Source of the DNA: Candidatus Falkowbacteria bacterium | GTDB lineage: Bacteria > Patescibacteriota > Patescibacteriia > Patescibacteriales > Patescibacteriaceae | Assembly (NCBI GenBank): GCA_026396835.1 | Contig: JAPLWA010000003.1 | Coordinates: 54,349-118,348, forward strand | DNA: 64,000 nucleotides | Reading direction: 5' to 3' | Part shown: one piece after another, positions 44,592 through 54,043 of the stretch | Numbering within the stretch: position 1 is the stretch's first letter | Layout of the letters: the number at the start of each line of letters is the position of its first letter | Notes under the pieces: generated by a model | Seen by the model: only the letters and a program-made list of their open reading frames with translations | Databases searched by the model: none | Told to the model about the DNA's origin: nothing | Translations under genes and position numbers: made by a program

Positions 44592-45434
44592 TTAGCGAAT
44601 TTTAAACAATCTCTTAGCATTAGCCGTGGTCATGTTTGCGATATAATCCACATCAACGCCGCGAATTTCGGCCATGCGTTGTGCCACATATTTTACTAAA
44701 ACTGGTTCATTGCGTTTACCTCGATATGGCTCAGGTGTCATATAAGGCGCATCAGTCTCAATCATTAACTTATCATCTGGTACCTTACGAATTAAATCAT
44801 CCCAGCGTTGGCTAAAAGTAATTAAGCCAGTAAAAGAAATAATTAAGCCTAGATTAAAATATTGCCAGGCCATATTTTCATCACCCGAAAAACAATGGAC
44901 CACTCCCCAAGGACGATCTTTGGGCATTAATGTTTTATATTCTTTTTTAAAATCAGTCAGTAGCGGCAACAAATCATCATGTGCCTGACGACAATGAATT
45001 AAACTAGGCAAATCAAAACGGCGAGCCAGTTCTAATTGTTTAACTAGAACTTCTTTTTGTGTTTTCTTTTTTAATTCAATATCAGAATCTAATTCGCGCC
45101 AAGCATAATCCAAACCAATTTCTCCGATCGCAACAGTTTTAGGAAATTTAGTTAGCATGGCATACATGTCATATGAAAATTTTTCTGCGACCACTGTTTT
45201 AGAAACTCCATTCTCCTCTTCAACAGAAAAAAGTTCGGTTGGATGAAGACCGACTGAAGCATAAACGCTAGATTGATAACGGTTAGCAATCTCAATTGCC
45301 TTCTTTGATGTTTTATAATCAGTACCAACAATAATTACAGAAGTGTTATCTGCTAAACTGCGTTTAATAACCGTATCAACGTCGTTATTAAAAACTGAAT
45401 CATTTATATGACTATGAGTATCAAAGAGTTCCAT
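44592..45434 (-). CDS. tatD: TatD-family metal-dependent DNase
   Basis: 280 residues. FDTHSHINDSVF holds the metal-binding HxH, then GEIGLDYAW, SLIHCRQAHDD, VVHCFSGDENMA and MIETDAPYMTPEPYRGKRN, all standard TatD motifs. A 3'-5' DNA/RNA exonuclease in characterised members. Last gene of the infB operon. Confidence 0.94.
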   Translation of the reverse strand: MELFDTHSHINDSVFNNDVDTVIKRSLADNTSVIIVGTDYKTSKKAIEIANRYQSSVYASVGLHPTELFSVEEENGVSKTVVAEKFSYDMYAMLTKFPKTVAIGEIGLDYAWRELDSDIELKKKTQKEVLVKQLELARRFDLPSLIHCRQAHDDLLPLLTDFKKEYKTLMPKDRPWGVVHCFSGDENMAWQYFNLGLIISFTGLITFSQRWDDLIRKVPDDKLMIETDAPYMTPEPYRGKRNEPVLVKYVAQRMAEIRGVDVDYIANMTTANAKRLFKIR

Positions 45435-45437
45435 GTT

Positions 45438-45953
45438 TTAGAATAGTGATTGTAAGCGACTTATGAGCTTTGGAATACAAGGCACAATAACTTTAGAAAC
45501 ATCAACTAGGCGCGGCGCTAAACTCGAACTATCGAGCCAATGATTTAAGAAGCTTGTATTAGGCAAATGACGATCAAATAAATAAGCAACAATACCTAAT
45601 ATAAAAATTCCTTCAGCTAGACCAAAAACTAAACCTAAAATTCGATTGGCGGTTTTTAATAGCGGGATAATAGAAATAACCTTAAAGGCTTGTTCTAATA
45701 AAACAAACAGCCAACTAATTAAACGACTAACAATTCCAAAGCAAATAATAAAGACTATTACTTTGCCTGTGGTTGGACTAAGTGGTAAGAAACGATCAAG
45801 CCAATTAAAAACCGGAATATAAAAACGTGAAGCAAGATATGCTCCAGCTAAAAGACCGACTAAATTTCCAACAACTTGTATGAAGCCAAAGAAAAATCCA
45901 TACCAGACAAAGCCGGTTAAAATAACAATAACAGCAACATCAAACCAAGCCAT
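45438..45953 (-). CDS. CvpA-family membrane protein
   Basis: 171 residues with four membrane helices (about 5-24, 27-46, 63-84, 103-125) and the CvpA pattern FDVAVIVILTGFVWYGFFFGF, NLVGLLAGAYLASRFY. Relatives are needed for envelope integrity or colicin V production. Sits between tatD (3 nt) and the large membrane protein (5 nt). Confidence 0.82.
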   Translation of the reverse strand: MAWFDVAVIVILTGFVWYGFFFGFIQVVGNLVGLLAGAYLASRFYIPVFNWLDRFLPLSPTTGKVIVFIICFGIVSRLISWLFVLLEQAFKVISIIPLLKTANRILGLVFGLAEGIFILGIVAYLFDRHLPNTSFLNHWLDSSSLAPRLVDVSKVIVPCIPKLISRLQSLF

Positions 45954-45958
45954 ATGTT

Positions 45959-47656
45959 TTAAATTCGTTCTTTTCGTTCACGAACGTATTTGGTCCATTC
46001 TTCAGCAATATCTACCAATATCTTAAACGGGGCTTCAATAATAAAGTCTAGAACAAACACAAAAATATTAATTTGAGCAAAGCGACCACTTAACCATTTT
46101 CCAGTCGCCACAATTGGGGTTGAAAAGAAATCAAGCACAAAACGGAAGAAAGTATCACGTGACTCTACTACTATCCATTCTTTGGCGCCGCGACGAACAC
46201 GAATAATAAAGAAACTAACAAAGGCCAAGAAGAATAAGAAAATTGTTGTACTGACCCAACTAAAATGAATCTTGGTCAAAAACCAGATAATTAAGCCAAA
46301 GGAAATAAAGAAAGTAACACCATAGAGAATTCCAAATATTACGTTGGCGACTGGGCGGCGACCAATTGGTTTACGCAAAGTAATTTTATCTTCGCGGCGA
46401 CGTTCAACAAAAACAATATCTTCAATACCAGCAACAATTTTTTTAGTATTGTCATCCCCTGGTAAACCAGTAACAGCAACAGAAAAGAATAATAAAGCTG
46501 CTGGGAAAGATACGTTCACTAAAAGAATAAAAGGATTAACCATTGAACCAAAAAATGCGGCAGCTGGTATTTCTAAAAGCACGGCAAAAATTGATTTAGT
46601 TAAGAGAATGTAAATAATACTGCGCCAGGCTGCCTGCCACAACTTTTTCTTTGCCCTAGTATAACGCTTTGTGCAATGACTTTTTATACGACGGACAAAA
46701 GCTTTAGGGTCATCAAAAAACTCATCATAAACTTCAGTTGGATCTTCAACAATAACATCCTTCAAAATATTAAAGTAAACCGTGTAAGGTAAAATTACTT
46801 TATTTAATTGAGCAGTTAAGGGATGAGCAAGCTGGGTATCAATCAATTGGCGCAAAGAAGAAAAATTCTTTGCCACCTGTTTAATTAAAGCCGGACTAGC
46901 ACTAGACCAATCAGCGTTAAAATAATTTATCAGGATGAGTGATAGCATGTCATCATCAAATTTCAAAAAGGAGCGATGGATTGCTAAATATAGCTGAATT
47001 TGCAAATCACTTTCATAAGGCAGAGATTCTGGCAACTTCAATCTTTTCTCTAGCATATCGTACATAACTTTCATGACAGTCTTCGAAACTTCGTCTGGTA
47101 CAATATCTTGTTCAATTTCAACCGCCGCCAGACCAACTAACCAAGTCGTGGCGTCAAAACCTTTAGCTGATTTTTGTTTTTTATTAGAACCAAAAAAATT
47201 AATGTTTTCTACCGCACCGCTAGCCGCTAAACTACGCAAAGTAAAATACTTGTCGATAATAACCGCTACTTCATCAACTTTAGTTTCAGGCAAAGAATTG
47301 TTTGGCAAGTAACCGGCTCTAATTAATTCTACTAAAAGATGTTGTGCTGCTTCATGACTATCAACACGGGAAAACTTCATTGGATTTTCAATAATAAGCT
47401 GACGCTTCAAAATTCTCTCAATCGCATCCTTACGCAATAAATGTTCTTCTTGATAATGAACTGCGTTACGAATCTTTTCATAGAAAAAAGACATCTTAGA
47501 GATAACATCGCTAACACGGATTTTAGTTATTCTTTCATCAGTTGCATCGTTCGGTTTAGACTGAGAACGATAAATCGCTTGAAATATCTTTTTAGCACCA
47601 GGCGTAACAGTTAAAACCGTTGCCTCTTCGGCGCGTTTAATGGTTGGAGAATTCAT
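45959..47656 (-). CDS. Large hypothetical membrane protein
   Basis: 565 residues. The N-terminal 330 residues are soluble and mostly helical (long charged helices, e.g. MSFFYEKIRNAVHYQEEHLL). About four or five membrane helices follow (about 338-400 and 430-500), with amphipathic segments to the C-terminus. No enzyme motif seen. Its place between nrnA and cvpA in a translation/RNA-decay operon is the only hint of function; it looks like a conserved CPR-specific protein. Confidence 0.7.
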   Translation of the reverse strand: MNSPTIKRAEEATVLTVTPGAKKIFQAIYRSQSKPNDATDERITKIRVSDVISKMSFFYEKIRNAVHYQEEHLLRKDAIERILKRQLIIENPMKFSRVDSHEAAQHLLVELIRAGYLPNNSLPETKVDEVAVIIDKYFTLRSLAASGAVENINFFGSNKKQKSAKGFDATTWLVGLAAVEIEQDIVPDEVSKTVMKVMYDMLEKRLKLPESLPYESDLQIQLYLAIHRSFLKFDDDMLSLILINYFNADWSSASPALIKQVAKNFSSLRQLIDTQLAHPLTAQLNKVILPYTVYFNILKDVIVEDPTEVYDEFFDDPKAFVRRIKSHCTKRYTRAKKKLWQAAWRSIIYILLTKSIFAVLLEIPAAAFFGSMVNPFILLVNVSFPAALLFFSVAVTGLPGDDNTKKIVAGIEDIVFVERRREDKITLRKPIGRRPVANVIFGILYGVTFFISFGLIIWFLTKIHFSWVSTTIFLFFLAFVSFFIIRVRRGAKEWIVVESRDTFFRFVLDFFSTPIVATGKWLSGRFAQINIFVFVLDFIIEAPFKILVDIAEEWTKYVRERKERI

Positions 47657-47710
47657 ATATAGAAATAAAGCTCTATCTTCAGTTTACACTAGTAAGAAAA
47701 GCATGGTCAA

Positions 47711-48700
47711 TTATTTAGCTGCAATTGCTTGCCAAGTGCCATTAATAATGGCTAATTGACCCTTAACAGTAAAGCCAGAGGCTAAAACATGTCCGCCGCC
47801 GCCAAATAGACGAGCTAAACGAGCCACATCAACTGTTTTATCAATCGAACGCAAACTACCTCTAATTAAACCCTTGCTTTCATAAAGCACCATAACCACT
47901 CTGGCCTCATTAAGACTAGATAAGAAACTAGAAATACCATCAATCACGCTTTCGTCAGCCTCGTGTTCTTTAAAATCAACTTCAGTTAAAACCGTATAAA
48001 CTAAACCGAATTTTTTATTTCGAGTTAAGCGCGATAAAGCCCGTCCCCAAATTCGCAAACCAGCTAAGGTTTTTGTCTTAGCTGTGCTATTGGCAATTTT
48101 AGTTAAGCTAGCGCCACGAGTAATAATAGAAGCTGCGGCTGAAATTGTGTCATTAGTTGCTGTCGCGTGAATAAAATGGCCAGTGTCAGTTACAATACCA
48201 GTTAAAAGTGATTGCGCCATTGTTGGGTCAACTTCTAACTTCATAAAAGAAGCTAAGCCAAACAAGACTTCGGTAGTGGAAGCGGCTTCAGGCAGACGTA
48301 ATTCACAATCAGATAATTTACGATTGCTTGGATGATGATCAATCTCTAAAAACAACTGATCTTTGCGACGATTAAAAATTTCTGTTTCCAAATTAGTTCT
48401 GCCCGGTGTAGCACAATCAAGACTAACCAATAAATCATAATCAGCTAAATTTATTTTTGTTTTATCAGTTATAATATCTGTCCAGCCACGCAAAAAACCA
48501 AGGCTGGCTGGCAAGGGGCCAGCGCAATACATTGTACAATCTTTATTTAACTTAGAAATAAGTTCGTTAAAAAAACATAAAGAACCCAAGGCATCACCAT
48601 CTGGATTTATGTGAGTTATTGCTAAAACACGACGCGCCGACTTTAGATGGCCGGCGACAAGACTATAACTATTGTTTTTTAACTCATTAACTAAACTCAT
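47711..48700 (-). CDS. nrnA: DHH-family phosphoesterase, NrnA-like
   Basis: 329 residues with intact motifs: THINPDGDALGS (30-41), LDCATPGR, EIDHHPSN (119-126), GIVTDTGHF and the DHHA1 GGGGH near the C-terminus. NrnA-type enzymes degrade oligoribonucleotides and can dephosphorylate pAp. Starts 4 nt inside the end of rbfA (ATGA overlap), the usual rbfA-nrnA arrangement. A catalytically dead-looking paralogue is at 1453-2604. Confidence 0.93.
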   Translation of the reverse strand: MSLVNELKNNSYSLVAGHLKSARRVLAITHINPDGDALGSLCFFNELISKLNKDCTMYCAGPLPASLGFLRGWTDIITDKTKINLADYDLLVSLDCATPGRTNLETEIFNRRKDQLFLEIDHHPSNRKLSDCELRLPEAASTTEVLFGLASFMKLEVDPTMAQSLLTGIVTDTGHFIHATATNDTISAAASIITRGASLTKIANSTAKTKTLAGLRIWGRALSRLTRNKKFGLVYTVLTEVDFKEHEADESVIDGISSFLSSLNEARVVMVLYESKGLIRGSLRSIDKTVDVARLARLFGGGGHVLASGFTVKGQLAIINGTWQAIAAK

Positions 48701-49026
48701 GATTGTAAATCTCTAATTACATTATCAATTTCTGTAGCATTAGATGGACGTTCGTCAAACATCCAAACAAAAGTTGGTACATGATGAAACTTAACACGGC
48801 GTCTTAAATCATGCGCTAGGCCGCTAGAAATACTTCTTAATTTTTTTAATGCAGTTCCGGCAAACTTTTCTGGCAAAACAGAAACGTAAATTTTTGCTTC
48901 ATTCAAATCAGCCGTGCACTGAACATCAGTTACGGTTATTAAACAACCATCAATAATTAAATGACGGTTTAGATTCAAAGCTATTTCTTCTCTTAAGAGA
49001 TTGTTTACCTGATCAACACGGGACAT
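48697..49026 (-). CDS. rbfA: Ribosome-binding factor A
   Basis: 109 residues, KH-type fold. SRVDQVNNLLREEIALNL and LITVTDVQCTADLNEAKIYVSVL are typical, and the C-terminal FDERPSNATEIDNVI region matches the RbfA end. Helps 30S subunit maturation. Between infB (11 nt) and nrnA. Confidence 0.93.
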   Translation of the reverse strand: MSRVDQVNNLLREEIALNLNRHLIIDGCLITVTDVQCTADLNEAKIYVSVLPEKFAGTALKKLRSISSGLAHDLRRRVKFHHVPTFVWMFDERPSNATEIDNVIRDLQS

Positions 49027-49037
49027 ACAGTAATAAT

Positions 49038-51014
49038 TTAGCCGACTTTCTTAATAATTTGTTTTTCTTCGTAACACTCAATAATATCACCAACTTCAAC
49101 CAAGGGCGCGCCCTCAAAACGCAAACCACATTCTTGATTAGCTTCAACTTGTTGAGCTTCCTGCTTACCACTTTGCAAACCACCCATAATACCACTGGTA
49201 ATAATTTCTTCACCACGCTTAACTTCTAATTTAGTGCCGGCTTTAAGTACGCCGTCTAAAACTCTACCGCCAAGAATCTGAACTTTGTTTTCAGTTCTAA
49301 AAATAGCGGCGACTTTCAAGCGTCCCAAATTAACACGTTCAATTTCTGGTTTAACTAATTCTTGAATTCTGGCTTTAATATCATTAACTAAATCATAAAT
49401 AATACGATACAAAGTAACTGACACACCTTTATCACGAGCTAATTCTTCAGCGTGAGGTGCTAATTTAACGTTAAAACCAACCAAAATTGCACTGTTGGTT
49501 TCGGCGCGTAACACATCACCTTCAGTAATATTACCCAAGCCCTTGGCAACAATTTTAACAAGTACGCCCTGAGCATCCATTTTAGAAATCGAGTTTTCAA
49601 TGGCTTCACCTAAACCAATGGTGTCGCTTTTAACAATCAAATTAATAACCGGACCAGTAACTTCAGTTTTATCATTAGTATCAACTGCGGCATTCTGACC
49701 AATTGTCGAGCGATTTTTTTGTTGCTTAACTTTTTCACCTTCGCCGACTTCTAAAACATCACCGACTTCAGGCACAAATTTTAAACCATTTAATTTAACT
49801 GGGGTACCAGGAATAGCATCGCTGACAATATTTCCCAAATGATCTTTTAATGAGCGGACCTTACCACAAGCAATGCCGTTAAAAGAAATTGGATCACCCA
49901 CACGCAAAGTTCCGTTCTGAACTAAGACCGTAGCAATAGGACCTTCACCTTTATCAAGTTTGGATTCAATAATTGTTCCAACCGCTTTAGCGCTTGGGTC
50001 AGCCTTCAAAGTATCAGTCGTCATGTCGGCCACTAATAAAATCATGTCAAGTAAATCTGTAACACCAGTTCCATCTTTAGCCGACAAAGGAACAGAAATT
50101 ACTTTGCCGCCCCAATCTTCAACTAAAACATTTAACTGACTAGATAATTCTTGTTTAACGCGATCAACATTAGCGTCAGATTTATCAATTTTATTTATAG
50201 CGACAATAAAAGGTAATTTAGCTGCTTCAATAATACGATAAGCTTCTACGGTTTGTGGTTTAACGCCGTCATCAGCCGCCACAACTAGAATTGCGATATC
50301 AGCAACCTTGGCGCCGCGATTACGCATGGCCGTAAAAGCTTCGTGACCCGGGGTATCAATAAAAGTAATTTCTTTTTTGTTGTGAGAAATTTGATAAGCA
50401 CCAATATGCTGAGTAATACCGCCGGCTTCAGTAGCAACAACATCAGTATGACGAATCGCATCTAATAATTTTGTTTTACCATGGTCAACGTGGCCCATAA
50501 TAACTACGACCGGTGGACGAACACAGATATTATCTGGTTTGTCTGATTGTGATAAAGAAATTTTAATTTTATCTTGAGCTGATTGATCAGTTTCGGCGCC
50601 AGCTTTGTCTTCTTCAAGTAAAGTAATTTCCACGCCTAAGTCAGCGCCAATAATCATGGCTGTTTCAAAATCAATTTTTTCATTAAGCGAGGTGAAAATA
50701 TTATTTTTCATTAACTCACCTAACAATTTGTTTAGAGAAATTTTAAGTAAAGCTGCAAAATCTTTGACGGCAATAAAAGCAGGGACGCTGGCTTTCTCAA
50801 CGGCAGGTTTTACAATTACGCCAGCTTCACCAGAGGCAATATCTTTCTTAGGTAAACGTCGTGATAAAACGCCCCAGTTCCTAATAATCTTATTGGCAGT
50901 AAAATTATCAATTTTAATGGCTTTGTAACCAATATCAAAACCGAGCTTCGGAAGATTTTCGCGAAGCTCATTAGGATTAATCTTTAAAATACGGGCTAGT
51001 TCACTAATGTTCAT
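49038..51014 (-). CDS. infB: Translation initiation factor IF-2
   Basis: 658 residues, a short IF-2. Two small IF2_N-like helical domains (1-60 and 80-130) precede the G domain: GHVDHGKT (174-181), GGITQHIGAYQI, DTPGHEAF and AINKIDK. Then domains II, III and the C-terminal tRNA-binding domain (VYEG-type region ending ECYEEKQIIKKVG). Delivers fMet-tRNA to the 30S subunit. First gene of a six-gene operon to tatD. Confidence 0.96.
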   Translation of the reverse strand: MNISELARILKINPNELRENLPKLGFDIGYKAIKIDNFTANKIIRNWGVLSRRLPKKDIASGEAGVIVKPAVEKASVPAFIAVKDFAALLKISLNKLLGELMKNNIFTSLNEKIDFETAMIIGADLGVEITLLEEDKAGAETDQSAQDKIKISLSQSDKPDNICVRPPVVVIMGHVDHGKTKLLDAIRHTDVVATEAGGITQHIGAYQISHNKKEITFIDTPGHEAFTAMRNRGAKVADIAILVVAADDGVKPQTVEAYRIIEAAKLPFIVAINKIDKSDANVDRVKQELSSQLNVLVEDWGGKVISVPLSAKDGTGVTDLLDMILLVADMTTDTLKADPSAKAVGTIIESKLDKGEGPIATVLVQNGTLRVGDPISFNGIACGKVRSLKDHLGNIVSDAIPGTPVKLNGLKFVPEVGDVLEVGEGEKVKQQKNRSTIGQNAAVDTNDKTEVTGPVINLIVKSDTIGLGEAIENSISKMDAQGVLVKIVAKGLGNITEGDVLRAETNSAILVGFNVKLAPHAEELARDKGVSVTLYRIIYDLVNDIKARIQELVKPEIERVNLGRLKVAAIFRTENKVQILGGRVLDGVLKAGTKLEVKRGEEIITSGIMGGLQSGKQEAQQVEANQECGLRFEGAPLVEVGDIIECYEEKQIIKKVG

Positions 51015-51079
51015 TGGTTCAGTATTTAGTGTAATTTATTTAAGATTACAATAAATATCGCTAATTGTCAATGAAAAAT

Positions 51080-51115
51080 AAAAAACGCTGCTAAGGATAA
51101 ATCCAATAGCAGCGC
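51080..51115 (-). terminator. Terminator of the 51440 gene
   Basis: Minus-strand CGCTGCTA / TAGCAGCG stem around TTGGATTTATCCT, followed by TTTTTTATTTTT. Confidence 0.75.
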
Positions 51116-51143
51116 AATAACTTGATGAGTGCAGAATTAATAT

Positions 51144-51440
51144 TTATTTAATTAAATCCCGCATGGCTTCATCTAATACTCCTTTGTACTCTTCGGTAAA
51201 ATCAAAGCAGTTACCATTGAGGTAAAGCTTGTTAATCCCAAGACATTCAATCGAATATTTATCTGAATTATCTTGTAGCTTTTTTATGAACGTAGGACAT
51301 TCCTTGTCCAACATTATTTTCAGCTTAGTGATTAAATTGATCTTAATCTTCTCCTCTTCTGCGAAGACTGGCACCATGAACAATACTGAAGAAGTTAAAA
51401 AATTAACGCTGAAATGAAATACATACCAGTTTTTTTCCAC
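51144..51440 (-). CDS. Small secreted protein with three cysteines
   Basis: 98 residues starting with GTG at 51440, selected by AAAGGAG 8-11 nt upstream. A signal peptide is predicted (hydrophobic FSVNFLTSSVLFMVPVFA, cleavage before EEE). The mature part of about 70 residues has three cysteines (KECPTF, IECLGI, NGNCFDF) and no known family. Could be a small exported effector or envelope protein; function unknown. Confidence 0.6.
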   Translation of the reverse strand: MEKNWYVFHFSVNFLTSSVLFMVPVFAEEEKIKINLITKLKIMLDKECPTFIKKLQDNSDKYSIECLGINKLYLNGNCFDFTEEYKGVLDEAMRDLIK

Positions 51441-51513
51441 CTGAATATCTCCTTTTGCTTTTAGAAAATTTATTAATAGTTAATTAAATAATACAACGTA
51501 AAATCGTTAAATC

Positions 51514-52014
51514 TTAAAGAATGTTAGAAAATTCCTTTCTCCATTTAATTGTACCTGCATTTATCTCTTCTTTAATCGGTCGAGTGTCAAGCATAAAAGA
51601 AGATTCGCCACTCTGACTGTCAAGAATTGCTTTGATAATTTTATCTGGAACTGGCAGTGACATAATTTCATTATATCTACTCCTACCGATCCTTCGTATC
51701 AACACACTTACTTCCTGCGTCATCCAGTCACGTGGCTGACGAAGACCCGCATAATACGAATGTGCGAGATCTTTATTTGGATTGATAAATTTTAAGCAAC
51801 GAAGAATTTCAGTAGCTCTCCAAGCAGCAATAATATTTCTTGGAGCTACTAGACCCCAAACAAAACCCCTACCATTTTCAGGGATAATTGCTACGCCACA
51901 ATCAGCCAGGGAATCATAGACAACTGGTCTTACTTGAATAGGTTTATCACCCATTCCCTCGACAATGACCATAAATGATTCATTCTCAAAGTGAATCTTA
52001 GGTTTTTGTTTCAT
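51514..52014 (-). CDS. Hypothetical protein (orphan)
   Basis: 166 residues, basic, no membrane helix. Segments: GVAIIPENGRGFVWGLVAPRNIIAAWRATEILR and SVLIRRIGRSRYNEIMSLPVP. No recognised motif. Start has TAAGGA-like spacing (AAAAGGAATAATTA before ATG). Short gap of 73 nt to the downstream 51440 gene. Confidence 0.6.
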   Translation of the reverse strand: MKQKPKIHFENESFMVIVEGMGDKPIQVRPVVYDSLADCGVAIIPENGRGFVWGLVAPRNIIAAWRATEILRCLKFINPNKDLAHSYYAGLRQPRDWMTQEVSVLIRRIGRSRYNEIMSLPVPDKIIKAILDSQSGESSFMLDTRPIKEEINAGTIKWRKEFSNIL

Positions 52015-52145
52015 TAATTATTCCTTTTGTTTGATTTGATATTTTAAAAAAACATTCATTAATTGTGAATGTTATTTTTAACACGAAAGTAATATATAGT
52101 CAAGGGAACTGCCCTGCAAATACCATATAATTAAGTAATACTAAA

Positions 52146-52180
52146 AACGGCAGATTTTCTCTGAGAGATAACCTGCCGTA
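52146..52180 (-). terminator. Terminator of the 52611 gene
   Basis: Minus-strand ACGGCAGG / CTGCCGT stem with an inner TCTCTCAGAGA palindrome and T-run. Confidence 0.65.
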
Positions 52181-52197
52181 GCAAAATAGAAGAACCA

Positions 52198-52611
52198 CTA
52201 ACCAATGAGCATGGCAAGCATCAGACTTGATAATGCTTTTGGGATATTCTCAGCATTGTCCGTGATCATTACAGTGCCGTCAAACTTGACTAAGAAAGAT
52301 GTTTTAAAATTAATTTTATAAAAGATTAAATTTAAGTTACCAGAACAATCTTCTTTAGACTCAACTACACGATAATTAAATATTTTATCTTTTACGTTTA
52401 ACTTTTCAAAAGCTCCATCGACATGATGGTAATAGCTCTTGGTCGTCAAAGAGAAAGAATCACCTGTCTTAATTAATTTAATCTCACCCGTAAATGCCTT
52501 TTGACGACCTTTGACTCGCCTCGGCATTATTAGATAATAGACTTTGTCCTTTTCAGATGATGCGGCAAGATTGTTTGCCCATTCTATTGCCTTAACTAAT
52601 TTTTCGTCCAT
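52198..52611 (-). CDS. Hypothetical protein (orphan)
   Basis: 137 residues. N-terminal helix (KLVKAIEWANNLAASSEKDK), then alternating strands (KVYYLIMPRRVKG, FTGEIKLIKTGDSFSLTTKS, FLVKFDGTVMITDN) and a C-terminal hydrophobic helix (ALSSLMLAMLIG). Looks like a small beta-rich globular protein. No family seen. Confidence 0.6.
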   Translation of the reverse strand: MDEKLVKAIEWANNLAASSEKDKVYYLIMPRRVKGRQKAFTGEIKLIKTGDSFSLTTKSYYHHVDGAFEKLNVKDKIFNYRVVESKEDCSGNLNLIFYKINFKTSFLVKFDGTVMITDNAENIPKALSSLMLAMLIG

Positions 52612-52710
52612 TTTGTATCAATTTTAATTATTTGAAAAAGTTTTTATATGTACAAATTAATGAACCAAATTATCATTTAAAAAAATAAAAGTCAAGTATA
52701 AGATCAAAGT

Positions 52711-52741
52711 ATCAGCATCGCGTCTCCATAGCTATAAAAAC
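52711..52741. repeat. Direct repeat, displaced 3' end of queA
   Basis: 31 nt starting ATCAGCATCGCGTCTCCATA, identical to 53007-53037 within the last codons of queA. Read on the minus strand it continues to a different in-frame stop (CTG ATA CTT TGA), the probable original end of queA. Confidence 0.88.
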
Positions 52742-52750
52742 TTAAAAGTT

Positions 52751-52990
52751 CCTCACCCCCTTCCCCTCTCCATCTTTGATGGAGGGGGGGTGTCTTATCT
52801 TCACGTAAACACTGAGATAAATAAGTTGTATAGACTAAAAACTATTAAGGTGTCAAAAGAGTCAGGGGGTTTGGGGGCTGAATTGAGCGCCGCGATTGGC
52901 GATATATAAGGTGAACAAAGTGATAGCGAATTGAAGCCCCCAAAACTTTTGTTACTTTTGGTTACAAAAGTAAGCCCTAGCGGCAGCGTT
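52751..52990 (+). repeat. Structured dispersed repeat, copy C
   Basis: Same family as 27719 and 44271. Main stem GGGGGCT (52873-52879) with AGCCCCC (52935-52941); right hairpin CTTTTGT/ACAAAAG. Lies between the two copies of the queA end. Confidence 0.8.
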
Positions 52991-52999
52991 ATTAATAAA

Positions 53000-54043
53000 C
53001 TATATGATCAGCATCGCGTCTCCATAGCTATAAAAACGATATTTTTCCTCAATCGCCTTTTTATAAGCAGCTAATATTATTTTTTTCGAAGCTAGGGCAG
53101 AAACCAATAAAAGTAGGGTTGATTTTGGCAAATGAAAATTGGTTATTAGCCCATCTACTAATTTAAATTTATATGGCGGATAAATAAAAATATTAGTTAA
53201 GCCTGACCAACCATTATTTTTAGCGCCAGACTTTAAAATGGCTGTTTCTAAAACTCGTACACTGGTTGTGCCTACAGCAATAATACGGCAACCTTTCTTT
53301 TTAGTTTCTAGAATAGTTTTCATTGTAGTAGCACTAATGCTCGCCCACTCGGAATGCATTTTATGTTTTCTAATATCTCTAACTTTAATCGGACGAAAAG
53401 TTCCTAAACCAACATGCAAAGTAACTTTTTCAATTTTTACTCCTTTGGCACGGATGGCTTTGAGTAAACGCGGCGTAAAATGTAGTCCGGCGGTAGGCGC
53501 CGCAACTGAGCCGCCCTTAGACGGGGCCGCATAAACTGTTTGATAATTAGCTTTATCTAAAGCTTTACCAAGTGAATTAATATAAGGCGGCAAAGGCATT
53601 TGACCATAGCGATTTAATTTTTTTTCAAACATACTACCCTGACAATTAAAACTCAACTTAATTAAGCCATCGTCATAACTTATAACATTAGCCTTAAAAG
53701 AAGCGCTGAATGAAATAACTGTACCAGCGACAATATTTTTCCCTTTGCCGATCGCTTCCCAAATTTCTTGCTTACTGCTTGCTTCAAGTTTAGCTAGTAA
53801 AAGAATTTCAACTTTACCGCCAGTTTCTTTTTTGCCTATTAAGCGCGCTGGAATAACTTTTGAATCGTTAAGCACTAACACATCGCCCTTATTTAAATAA
53901 TTAATAACATTATAAAAATATTCATCTGTGAAATCAGAGGTCTTTTTTCGCACAACTAAAAGCCGCGCTCTATCGCGCGGTTTAGCCGGAGCCTGAGCAA
54001 TTCTTTCCGGTGGTAAATTGTAATCAAAATCCTCTAGCTTCAT
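53000..54043 (-). CDS. queA: S-adenosylmethionine:tRNA ribosyltransferase-isomerase
   Basis: 347 residues with QueA hallmarks: DFDYNLPPERIAQAPAKPRD, DVLVLNDSKVIPARL, APSKGGSVAAPTAGLHFT, VTLHVGLGTFRPI, HSEWASIS and TNFHLPKSTLLLLVSA. It makes epoxyqueuosine on tRNA wobble G34. The last 10 codons and stop are duplicated downstream, separated by repeat copy C; the reading frame is intact. Overlaps the PH-domain gene by 4 bp. Confidence 0.95.
   Translation of the reverse strand: MKLEDFDYNLPPERIAQAPAKPRDRARLLVVRKKTSDFTDEYFYNVINYLNKGDVLVLNDSKVIPARLIGKKETGGKVEILLLAKLEASSKQEIWEAIGKGKNIVAGTVISFSASFKANVISYDDGLIKLSFNCQGSMFEKKLNRYGQMPLPPYINSLGKALDKANYQTVYAAPSKGGSVAAPTAGLHFTPRLLKAIRAKGVKIEKVTLHVGLGTFRPIKVRDIRKHKMHSEWASISATTMKTILETKKKGCRIIAVGTTSVRVLETAILKSGAKNNGWSGLTNIFIYPPYKFKLVDGLITNFHLPKSTLLLLVSALASKKIILAAYKKAIEEKYRFYSYGDAMLII

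Noticed and set aside
51229..51417. Small plus-strand frame opposite the 51440 gene
   Set aside because: Antisense shadow; the minus-strand gene has a ribosome-binding site, signal peptide and terminator.
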